This document shows positions 42,740 through 52,397 of a stretch of DNA of 64,000 nt, piece after piece. Origin of the DNA: Thereva unica (Eukaryota; Arthropoda; Insecta; Diptera; Therevidae). The stretch lies in NCBI GenBank assembly GCA_949987705.1, contig OX465281.1, positions 196,589,112 through 196,653,111 of the forward strand, in the 5' to 3' direction. The notes under the pieces were generated by a model that was not told where the DNA came from, ran no database searches, and saw only the letters and a program-made list of their open reading frames with translations. Position 1 is the stretch's first letter; each line of letters starts with the position of its first letter. A program made the translations under genes and the position numbers.

Positions 42740-44345
42740 TTAGGAGCAACCCTTTATACTACCAGTCCGTCATGTCGTTCAGGTCATGGTGCAATGTATA
42801 GTAGAAAGCTTGGTTTGAATAATAGAGGAGAATAGGAAAGGTTAGAGGGGGTCTGGAGGGTGTAGAAGAAAATGACGATGAACCTAGCATTTGAACTCTA
42901 AGGTGTTGTACGAGTTCGGAAATACTTACTGCGGGAGATCATTCCACAGTCGAATTGTTCATTTCATAAACGAACTTCTAGACCGTATTATGCGCGAACG
43001 GGGGCTGTAGGACATGAGGGTGAGCCGAGCGGGCTAGTTTTGTGTAGCGGAAAAAATATTGCCGTGCAGGCAGGAGGTCCTGAATTTCAGTGGAACAGTG
43101 GTAATAGCGATAAAGTATAGAGAGGGCTGCTACATTCCTACGATGGCTTAAGGTGTCTATGGAGGCGCGGAAGGGGCCATCACCAATGAGTTTGAGGGCA
43201 CGATTTTGCACCTTGTCGAGGCAAGCCAAGGTGGTTTCTGGGGCTCCTGACCAGATGTACGAGTTGTATTCAAGGCGGGGCCGAATGTAGGATTTGTAGA
43301 TTGTAGCCGAAGCGAAGCGGCTGGCTGGAAAAGGAATTTGCATCTCTTGAGAAATCCAAGGCATTGGGAGGCTTGTTGGGCGATTTGGAATATGTGATCA
43401 TTCCATCGCAAACCCTCCGTTAAAGTTGAGAGTTAGGATGTTGAGAGTTGAGTCAGCCGTTAGATTCTCTTTATCCACTGGGATAGGAGAAAGATCGGTA
43501 CAATTTTTGTTGGAGATCAGACCGTACTTCGTTTTGCTGGCGTTAAATTCAACCCGATTCATGTCGCCCCAATGAAGGATCGATTCGATATCTCAGTTGA
43601 TCGAAGTGAACATCAGTTCACGGTGGTAAAGACAAGGTCTGGCACGTGCTTGTCTTATATTGGCGAAGGAGTAAGAGAAATGCAAAGTACCGTCATCAGC
43701 GACGAAGCAATGAAGTGGGTTGGAGGGAACTAAGAACAGATCAACAATGAAGATTAGAAAAAGTGCGGGTGTTAGAATTGACCCCTGGAGGACTCCGGCC
43801 GAAATGGCGTGCGGGCTGGATTCAACGCCATCTAATACTATCTTGATTGAACGACCTGAAAGAAAGCTCTTAATTCAGTTCCTTGGCACTAAGTGTATAC
43901 CAATAGCTTGGAGTTTAGTCAACAGAGGTGCCATACTCTGTCAAAAGCCTTTAAGATATCTAGAGCAACCAGATCAGACTCACCAAAGCTTTGAATGCTT
44001 TGGTTGATACGATCGGTTAAACCCACAAGCAGATCGCCAGTAGATCCTTTTAGTTTAAAGCCAAATTGCCAGTCGTGTATAATTTGGTTGGATTCTAGAT
44101 ATTTCATCAGCTTTTTGTTGATTATTGTCTCCATGCATTTGGAGAGAACAGAAGTAATTGCTATTGGGCGGTAGTTTAAGGGGCCGCTGGCTTCACTTTT
44201 TTTGGAATTGGCTGAACATGAGCAACTTTCCAAGAGTCTGGGTAAACACCGAGGTAGTATAATAGGGCCAAAAGTTTGCGCAGAGGTTTAACCAAAGGTG
44301 AGGCGCATTGTTTTAAGTACCATAGGAGGGATTTTGTTGGAAAAT
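42740..44345 (-). pseudogene. CR1/Jockey-like LINE, family J, 5'-truncated copy
   Basis: The minus strand reads, in order: LVKPLRKLLALLYYLGVYPD and SWKVAHVQPIPKK near 44260, NYRPIAITSVLSKCMETIIN (44170), LVALDILKAFDRVWH (block A, 43920-43970), GVLQGSILTPALFLIFI (43770-43820), CFVADDGTLHF (the xADD block, 43690-43720), CLDKVQNRALKLIGDGPFRA (43165-43225), RRNVAALSILYRYYHC (43090-43140), and LPARQYFFRYTKLARSAHPH (43020-43080). Several frameshifts and stops interrupt it. A noncoding tail to about 42740 is shared with two other copies (44925-45110, 33125-33350). The endonuclease part is missing. Clade is given loosely because CR1, L2 and Jockey RTs cannot be separated by eye. Confidence 0.85.
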
Positions 44346-44924
44346 TACATGTAGTACATTGTACATAAGTTATTTCTTGTAATAAAAGAAAATCTTCCGT
44401 TACTATCGTAACTTCCGTTTGCTAAATGAAGAGGTAAGGAAAGCTTTTTGAATCGAATAACACCCGATTGAGAATAACACCCGAGATTAAGAAAGCGTTT
44501 GATTTAGGATCATGAGGTGCAATTATAGAAATGCTTTTTTGATACATTTTTAAATGCTTACATTTCCCGAACAAAGTCTTCTTTTATACCCTAGACTCGT
44601 CGTTACAAGGAATGCTATTTCAGGGGTAGATAACACAGGGAAAAAATCATCGTTTCGGTAAAATACACTGGGAAATCATCAAAACCGAGCTTTTTCTGAT
44701 AAGGTACCGACCGACAGACGGCCTTTTTATGCGTTTTCGTCGTAACGTCGTGAAATTTTCGTCGTTAGTTTTCGTCGTTATGATGCTGAATATTTGTCGT
44801 AACGACGTCCATCTATCGAGGGTATTATCTCATTATGCTTCGGTTGGAACTTTTGTTTTAATTTCTCGGTTTTTGTGTTGTACTTTTCTTTTTTTCTTTT
44901 TTTATGTGATAGTCTAAGCTCAGG
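44346..44924. other. unassigned spacer
   Basis: A run of TCGTCGTTA/TCGTAACG words at 44735-44810 is the only structure noted. Confidence 0.35.
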
Positions 44925-45340
44925 TGTCACCCTTTGTGCTACTTGTACGTCATGTCGTATAAGTCATGGTGCAATGTCCAGTAGTAAGCTTAGCTCGAAG
45001 GATAGGGAGGAGGATATAATAGGTTAGGGGAAGTCAAGGGGGTGTTTGAGAAAATGGCGATGAACCTTGCGTTTGAACTCTTGGGTGTTGTATGAGTTCG
45101 GGAATACTGTCTTTAAAAGGTTGTTCCACAGACAAGTTGTTCTTGTTATAAGCAAATTTCTAGATAGGAGTGTGCGCGAAGATAAGGGCTGTAAACTGTG
45201 GGGGTGAGCCAAGCGGGCAAGTCTTGTGTTGCGGGAGAAATGTTGCCATGGAGGCATGAGGTTACTTATTTCAATGGAGCAGTCATTATGATAAAAGCGA
45301 TAGAATTTTGCAAGAGCTGCCACATTCCTACGGTGACTCT
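44925..45340 (-). pseudogene. CR1/Jockey-like LINE, family J, 3' end copy
   Basis: The 99-codon minus frame at 45024-45323 reads MAALAKFYRFYHNDCSIEIS, LMPPWQHFSRNTRLARLAHP, SRNLLITRTTCLWNNLLKTV and FPNSYNTQEFKRKVHRHFLK, then a stop. This is the C-terminal end of the family-J ORF2, better preserved than in the copy at 42740-44345. The tail to 44925 is shared. The copy is cut off at its 5' side exactly where the family-A RTE begins (45341). Confidence 0.85.
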
Positions 45341-45470
45341 TCGGAAGGAGCTAACGGGAGACGGGCGAATGGCGAGTTCTCTGCGCCACAAAATAGAGCT
45401 TTAAGTCGGTTGGGCTGAGGGTTAGCAACCCGCTCCCATAAAAAATACCATTGCTACGAATCGGCAAACA

Positions 45471-46334
45471 ATGCCTCGGAACCGGATGGACAACACGACG
45501 ACGACCTTTGCTTTTCGAACAAGGACACGAATCGGATCATGGAATGTGAGAACACTGCTTGCTGAGGGACGGCTGGATGAAATCCTCAACGAGATGAATC
45601 GATATAAAATCAAGATCATGGGACTTAGCGAGACCAGATGGCCCGATACGGGGGAACATGTCTGCCCAAACGGTGAATCCTTCTTATATTCTGGTAGAAA
45701 CGAAACTGAAAGCCGTAGGAGTGGCGTTGGCGTAATACTCACCAAAGAAGCCAGGTCCAGCCTCATTAGCTGGTCACCAGTTTCTGAGAGGATTATTACC
45801 GTGCGCCTGCGTACCAGACTAAGAAGTACTACGGTAGTCCAGTGCTATGCTCCAAGTGAAGACGCAGAAGATGACATCAAGGATGAGTTCTATATGCGAC
45901 TGAATGAGGTTTTTCGCTCTATTCCAAGGGGAGACATCATTGTTTTAATGGGTGACTTAAACGCACAGATCGGCCGTGACAACACCGGCCTTGAACACAC
46001 AATTGGAAACCAAGGCCTAAGCCAAGTTACCAATAACAATGGTGAGCTTTTCGTTGACTTTTGTAGTTCCCACCAACTCATGCTAGGTGGAACTTACTTT
46101 TGTCACAAGAAGATACACAAAGGGACCAGGGTATCGCCCGATGGTAGAACGAGAAATCAGATAGATCACGTGGCCGTCAGCCGCAGATGGAGAACTATTC
46201 TTGAGGATGTCAGGAGTTTCAGGGGAGCGGATACTGGAAGCGACCACCATTTGGTTGTAGCAACTATTCGCCTTAAAATCGCCGCAATTAGAAACGTGCA
46301 ACATGATGCTAGAACCGTAGACGGTTTAACGTAG
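45471..46334 (+). pseudogene. RTE family A endonuclease domain
   Basis: This 287-residue frame is the AP-endonuclease-like domain that nicks target DNA. Catalytic blocks are all present: RIGSWNVRTL (N25), IMGLSETRW (E54), IIVLMGDLNAQIG (D162, N164), RTRNQIDHVAVSRRW, and TGSDHHLVVATI (D258, H259). The start at 45471 is the first ATG; an upstream 5' leader of about 130 bases is shared with the other copy. Compared with the copy at 14430, seven bases (CCTAAAC) are missing before GGTTTAACGTAGACC near 46322. This throws the frame and ends the protein at 46332-46334; the true frame continues as RFNVDLL. The domain itself could still fold. Confidence 0.92.
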
Positions 46335-46865
46335 ACCTTCTGCGGGAGAGCGTTAAAAAGCGGGAATTTGCTGGAAACCTACAAGAATTATTAAACCAGC
46401 AAACCGTTTCTGACGGCACAAATATTGAAGAATTGTGGAGTACGACAAAGGGCGCGATATTGACGGCTGCGGAAACGAGCATCGGTTATGTCCAAAGAAA
46501 CCAGCAACACTGGATCTCGGACACAACTTGGCAAAAAATAGAACGCAGAAGGGCCCTCAAAAATAACGTAAACTCTACAAACGACCCGGAAAGACGTCAC
46601 CAACTAGAACGGGAATACTCCCAATTACATCGGGAGGTTAAGAGAAGTGTCCGGCGTGATAAAAGGCAGCAGATAAATTAGCTCGCAGAAAAAGCGGAAA
46701 ACGCGTCAAACACAGGCAACAGTAAAGTGTTGTACCAAATTACTAAACAGCTCTTAGGAAAGCACTCTACTAAAAAGCGTGCCGTTAAGAGTGCGGATGG
46801 AAGGCTGCTGTTCAATGACGAGGAGCAACTTCAAAGATGGAGAAATTACTTCTTCGCCGCGCTGA
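46335..46865 (+). pseudogene. RTE family A linker between endonuclease and RT
   Basis: Read in the frame of 46433 it continues the ORF: TTWQKIERRRALKNNVNSTN, REVKRSVRRDKRQQIN, then TAG at 46679-46681 where the degraded copy has GAG (Glu), then KVLYQITKQLLGKHSTKKRA and RLLFNDEEQLQRWRNYFFAA. The region links the nuclease to the RT and is basic and partly helical in appearance. A frame change near 46865 returns to the frame of the RT. Confidence 0.88.
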
Positions 46866-48434
46866 ATGGTTCACTTAACACAGGAACCTCAGGAAAAAAG
46901 CAACAATGCACAGCCAATAAGAATCACCACCCGGGCCCCATCCAAGACGGAAATAGTAACCGTAATTCATGCGATGGCCAATGGTAAAGCAGCTGGGAAA
47001 GATGGCATCCCGCCAGAATTGTTGAAAGCCGACTCAAGCCTCATAGCAGATGCGCTTCAGCCAATCCTAGATATAGCATGGAACACCTGTACCTTTCCGG
47101 AGGATTGGACGGAAGGTATCATAGTCAAAATACCAAAAAAGGGGGACCTAGCAATATGCGACAACTGGAGAGGCATCTGTTTACTATCAAAATTGGGCAA
47201 AATTTTGTCCCATATATTACTATCTAGGATAAGTGAGGCAGTTGACCGAACGCTTAGGAGGCATCAGGCCGGATTCAGGAAGGGCCGCTCCTGTATTGAT
47301 CATATTAACACCTTGAGAATAATAGTGGAGCAGTCTACTGAATTCCGATCCCCCCTTTACCTCGCTTTCGTAGATTATGAGAAAGCGTTCGACTCGGTCA
47401 ATAGGAGCTTAATATGGCAGGCACTACGGCGACGTGGATTGCCTGATAAAATAATAGAATTGATAAAAGCCCTATATAACAATTCCAAATGCAGCGTTCT
47501 CCATAATGGAAAATTATCCGACAGCTTTGAGGTGAGCTCAGGAGTACGACAAGGATGCCTACTTTCGCCATTACTATTTCTTATAGTAATAAATGACATC
47601 CTTGTCGGCGCTCTAGATAATAGAACAGGCGGCATACAATGGGGTTTGGTAGACCGCCTTAAGGATCTCGACTACGCCGATGATATCTGTTTGCTGGCCC
47701 ACAGACACCAGGACCTCAAAAACATGTTAAACAATTTGGCAACAGAAAGTAGTCCAGCAGGCTTAAGGCTAAATCCGACTAAAACTAAAGAAATGCGGAT
47801 AAATGCAAACACCATTGAACGGACAGCGCTGAATAACCGTGACGTGGAACTGGTAAATAAATTCTGCTACCTCGGTAGCATTATTACCGAAAATGGTGGG
47901 GCAGAAGAAGACGTAAGTTCCAGAATAAAAAAAGCACGAGGCGCATATGCATGCCTGTCCCGCATATGGAGATCAACTAACACCAAATTGCGGCTGTTCA
48001 ACTCCAACGTTAAGGCAATTCTTTTGTACGGTTGCGAAACATGGAAAGTCACCCAATTCATCACAGGGCGCCTACAAGTCTTCATCAACAGATGCCTGCG
48101 TCGTATCCTAAAAATCCGCTGGCAAGATAGAATTTCAAACGAAGAACTATGGCGCCGTGCCGGCCAAGAAAGGATAGACGACCAAATCAGGCGAAGGAAA
48201 TGGAATTGGGTTGGCCACACCTTGCGACGCGAAAACGAAAATCTAGCCAAACAGGCCCTTGACTGGAATCCGCAAAGTTCCCGTCGAGTAGGAACACCTA
48301 GAACAACTTGGAGGAGAACCCTACTAGAAGAAGCCGCAACAACTGGGAGATCCTGGTCGGAGCTAAGAGCTGTCGCGCAAAACAGAGTCCGCTGGAGGGC
48401 AACTTTTTCCGCCCTATGTCCCATGAGGGATTAA
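46866..48434 (+). pseudogene. RTE family A reverse transcriptase
   Basis: A 522-residue open frame with the complete RT and C-terminal region. Blocks in order: MANGKAAGKDGIPPELLKAD (residue 37 on), DNWRGICLLSKLGKILSHIL (99), HQAGFRKGRSCIDHINTLR (133), YLAFVDYEKAFDSVN (catalytic D170), SSGVRQGCLLSPLLF (224), LDYADDICLLA (YADD 270-273), FCYLGSIITENGG, ILLYGCETWKV, RRKWNWVGHTLRRE and RRVGTPRTTWRRTLLEEA. All catalytic residues of RT are present, and only the upstream breaks disable the element. The listed start lies within the linker; the real ORF reads through from the nuclease. It works by target-primed reverse transcription at a nicked site. Confidence 0.92.
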
Positions 48435-48462
48435 GGGAGCTTAAAGAAGAAGAAGAAAGAAA

Positions 48463-49870
48463 TGCTTTAAAAATTTGAAAGTTTTTCCGATATTTAACTG
48501 ATGTTTTGAATTATTAATATATTCAAACCAGAGAAGAATTGCCTTGCCTTGTCACAACAGTCACGTTAAACAATATAATTGAATACAACAACAAATAAAA
48601 AAAAATAAACCTGCTGTTTAGCTATGTTTTAACAATTTTATTCATGTGTTGTTATTCAAAACATGAAAATTAAAATATTGTAATTCATTTTCCAATTTAG
48701 CAAAAATGTATCGAAAGAGAAATACCTGGCCCCAGCCTAGCCGACCAGTAGTACTGCCTGCATTCATTTGCTTACTCATACACAATAGTTTACTATGCGT
48801 TGAATTAGCACTTGAAGTCCAATTACCTCAGCAAGTTGCTAATTAAGTTCTCATTTTTTAAATAGACAAAATCTAAAATTCTAAATTTTTGGTTTCGTTT
48901 CGATTTTGCAATTATTTCAAGGTGATTCATTCCTTTTCTGCTGGGTAATTCCTGAATATTCTGATAAATTGCAAAAAAACACGAGAGAAATAAAACTGAA
49001 ATTCTTTCGACCCCAAATTAAGTTCTGTCTGCATATTGTTGGCTTACCTTCACCCAAAAGAATAAATTACAATTTATATATATATAATAAATAAATATTG
49101 CCTTTTTAAATAGTAACTAAATTCTAGAAAACAAAGTAAACAAAACAAAATTACAACAGCATTGATAAACTTTTTTTTCAGGTATGAAATATGGAAAAAA
49201 TCAACAAAGGCAGACGAAAGCAATTACCACTTTGGAGCAAATGAATTGAGACAATCTTAAACCGTCGAAAACCCTGTCTGGGCGATATTGTTGTGCGGGT
49301 TTGCGTATGTGTTATCTGTCCCGCTCGGTAACTGAATGTATACGTAGAAGAATAAAATGGTTTACCTTTGAGGAAATGTGAAAATTAGCACTTTACAAAT
49401 ATTTGCAAAATATACCTGAATGCTTTTCTTTGTTTAATTATTTTTTGATCTTTTTTTAAGGTAATTTGCGGATTGCTGCTTTCGGAGTGATACTTTTATG
49501 TATTTCCTTTGTTTCGTACTTTTATCATGGGGATACAATGACAGAAACTTAAGTCTGCATTGAATTTATTGTCTTAAACATATAAAGACTTGCTAAGAAA
49601 ATAGGAATTTTTAAACCTATTTGTGGAAAGGTGCCAGTATTAATAGATTTTATGTATATTAATACGGTTAATGGAACTTTTAAATTTCAATAACAATTTA
49701 CTGAGAAGCAAGCTTCAATTATACCAAATCCCTATTGCCCTTCTTCTATCAATCCCTCCGAGTTTTGGCCTATCAGTATTGTGATGATTTATGCGCCATC
49801 TATTAGTAGTTTGAACGAGTTGTTTTATGTAACGATTTAGTTAGAATTTGAATTAACGATTTGTAACGAT
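48463..49870. other. unassigned AT-rich DNA
   Basis: No feature recognised apart from (TA)n at 49076-49088 and the GCGCCATCTATTAGTAGTTT word at 49793. Confidence 0.4.
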
Positions 49871-49873
49871 TTA

Positions 49874-51294
49874 AGGTCGATTCGCACTTTACAGAACGTC
49901 AACGTCACGTCACGTACCGGAAACGGCATGTCAATTTCGCTGTCGATTCATACTTAACAATGTCAATTTTGCACTCCAGTCTAAGAAAAATTAGTAGTAA
50001 TGTCTTATTTCGTATTGCTGATTTAAATTTTTATTTTGCATGCCGCACAGATTTTGCTATGCCGGGGCATTAGACGACTTGTGCAGAACTCCTCTCCAAA
50101 TTGTTTTCCCCAAAAAAACCCCAATAAAAAAATCAAGATTGCAAATTTGGCATCTACCGTGCAGCCTATAAATGCACAATATGGTGCCCATAAAAAATCT
50201 AATAAATACTTATTCCTTATCTATCTTATTTTATTAACACTGGAACTCTTCGTTAGCGCTCCACGTATTTTTAAATTCTTTTTAAACCATATTTTTATTT
50301 TCTATTTTGGTCTGCTATATGTCTTCCGCCATTTTGTGTTGACCGGCACATTTGATTTAAAATGACGTCATACAGATTGCTTTCTGACTTACTATCATAC
50401 ACTTACATTTGATATTTCTATGGAGAGCGAAGTAAATAAAAGGTAAACCGCCATTTTGTGATGGCCGCCATTTTGAATTTGGAATGAAGCGACACAGTAT
50501 TATTCTACTTGTCACACCCTTTCATTTGATACCCATACCAAATGGCTTTTGAAGAAAAAAGTTATCCCCCGTTTTGTGTTAGTAGCCATTTTGTATTTGC
50601 CGCCATTTTGAATTTGGAATGACGTCACACAGCAAATAGTATTCTACTTGTCATATCCTTTTACTTGATACCTATACCGAGTGGCTTCTAAAGAAAACGG
50701 TAATCCGCGATATTGTGTTGGCCGCCATTTTGAATTTGGAGGAACGGCACATAGGTAATTGTATTCTATTTGTCATACCCTTTCATTTGATACCCATGTC
50801 GGGGATCGGGAAACGCAATTACAAAATTCGGCCACCATCTTGGAGCCGCCATATTTTTTTAACAAAAATGTCATATTGCATTATCACGCGAACTATACAT
50901 ATAGGCAAAATTTGGCATTGATCGGTTACATGAAAGGGGGTCAAAATCAAGCTGCAAGAGATGTAGTACGATGAAATGGTAAAAAATCGTAATAATTAAT
51001 TAATTTAAAAAAAACTAATTAAAATTTCGAAAAACGTCCTGTTTGGACATCCATGCATTTACAATACAAAATGAGGTTTCTATCTCTTCCAGTTTGGCTC
51101 CAACGCGTGACGGTACGCACAAGCAGACACACTGACTGACAGACTGACAGACTAATCTTTCAAACTAATCTTGACATTACGTGACGTTTACGGTCCGTGA
51201 CGCTGCCTCTATAAACATGTGAACGCGTAGTGTGAAACTCATTGCAGAATATTTTGACGTTCCGTTGCCGTAACATTGACGTGCGAATCGACCT
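49874..51294. mobile_element. PIF/Harbinger-like TIR element, TSD TTA
   Basis: AGGTCGATTCGCAC (49874-49887) pairs exactly with GTGCGAATCGACCT (51281-51294). TTA flanks both sides (49871-49873 and 51295-51297). A 3-bp TWA duplication is typical of PIF/Harbinger, so that superfamily is the best guess. ACGTCACGTCACG-type words lie just inside both ends. The 1421-bp interior has no transposase and contains the satellite at 50320-50845. Confidence 0.7.
50320..50845 (-). repeat. tandem repeat, about four units of 120-135 bp
   Basis: GCCGCCATTTTGAATTTGG starts units at 50464, 50599 and 50721, with partial units on both sides. Each unit has a GACGTCA-like word, TACTTGTCATA, CATTTGATACCCATA and GGTAATCCGC. 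It is the inverted relative of the units at 10699-10880. Placed on minus only to show orientation relative to that array. Confidence 0.8.
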
Positions 51295-51297
51295 TTA

Positions 51298-51654
51298 TAC
51301 TGCTAGCATGCCGCCATCTATTAGTTAGAATTAGAACGTTTACAAAGTTACTTAACTAACTGCTCTTAAGAGGCTAAACTGGCTGGTTCTGGTTCCTCAA
51401 GTGCCCTGGTTCCTCCAGGTGGCTATCCCCAAAGCTCCATTCTTGGACTACTTTTATTCAGTATTTTGAAGCGAAGCTTTTTTAACGTCGTTTTGCACGG
51501 ATTATCGTCACCGTTAACTTGAAATTTTGATGTGATACATCTAATGGCGCGGTAAGGATGTCTCGTAAGCTGTGACGGCAAACGGCATGGCGCCAAGATG
51601 GTATGTTGTTATTTTTGTGTTGATCCAAGATAAGTTGCGTTAAGTAACGTGTTG
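51298..51654. other. unassigned spacer
   Basis: CGCCATCTATTAGTTAGAAT at 51312 belongs to a dispersed family; nothing else recognised. Confidence 0.35.
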
Positions 51655-51925
51655 GGGGAGTTGAGTTAGCAGTTCAGTTCAGTTGAGTTGAATTAAGTTC
51701 AGTTGAGACAAGTTAAGTTAAAGATTGGGTTAAAAATACACTTGAGTTGAGCTGAGTTAAGCTTAGTTGATTTTTTCAGTGTTGAAGAGTTTAAATGAGT
51801 TAAGTTGAGTTAATTTTTGGTACATGTTAAAAGATCCTTTAAGAGTCGAGTTGAATTGCATTAAGACATAAGTAGAGTTTTCAGTTCAGAGTTAAGAGAG
51901 GAGTTAAAAGTTGAGTTGAGTTACT
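51655..51925 (+). repeat. degenerate AGTTGAGTTA-rich tract
   Basis: About 270 bases dominated by AGTTGAGTTA and close variants (AGTTCAGTTGAG, AAGTTAAGTTA). A worn simple repeat with a period of roughly five or ten. Confidence 0.75.
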
Positions 51926-52397
51926 AAAAGAAAATGAAAAGGTGTGAAGGTCCGTTCTCGAAGCCCGATTTTTTAAAATCAAAATGACCGCGCTCGAAAT
52001 TGAAACTGGCCGCCCAAATATGTCTGAATTTGGCAATTTTGCTTCCATTACAAAATATGTAGGGGTTATTAAGCGTGCTATATATTTCACTTCCACCAAA
52101 AGTTTCGCTCCTGTCGGGAGCCCCGCGATTCTTTTGTATTAACAACTTTCCTTAGTTGTAAAACTTTCTTACGCAGACGATCTGCAACCTCAGGTTCACC
52201 GCTGAGTTGCGTTATATATTCTACTGGTCGCCATTAAATTGTTTGCAGCTAAAATACTTTGAAGTCCTAGGGTATTTTTTCCCCTCATTCTTCTATTGCC
52301 CGGCTTTTCTGCTATTGCGTTAGACGTGGTCCCTCTTTTTGCTTCGATAAAGCAAGACTTCTAGGGATGGTACTGATTAGGATCATGACCTACTGCG
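51926..52397. other. unassigned spacer
   Basis: AAAATGACCGCGCTCG and TGGCCGCCCAAATATG near 51980-52020 resemble the AAAATGGCCGCGCAAATAT unit at 18.6 kb. No gene. Confidence 0.4.

Larger units (their letters stand above)
45341..48462 (+). mobile_element. RTE retrotransposon, family A, nearly full length
   Basis: It runs from CGGAAGGAGCTAACGGG at the 5' side, shared with the copy at 13593, to a purine-rich tail (AAAGAAGAAGAAGAAAG) 30 bases after the RT stop, as is usual for the short RTE 3' end. About 3.1 kb, the expected size for an RTE with one ORF. The ORF is broken by a frameshift near 46320, a TAG at 46679-46681, and a second frame change near 46865. Left neighbour is a family-J LINE of opposite strand. 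Confidence 0.9.

Noticed and set aside
44735..44810. TCGTCGTTA word cluster as a regulatory array
   Set aside because: Only a few irregular words; may be chance or worn simple repeat.
47867..48424. 185-codon minus-strand frame
   Set aside because: Antisense shadow of the family-A RTE reverse transcriptase.
50320..50845. CRISPR array
   Set aside because: Units are 120-135 bp and similar along their whole length, with no spacer structure; the window is eukaryotic.
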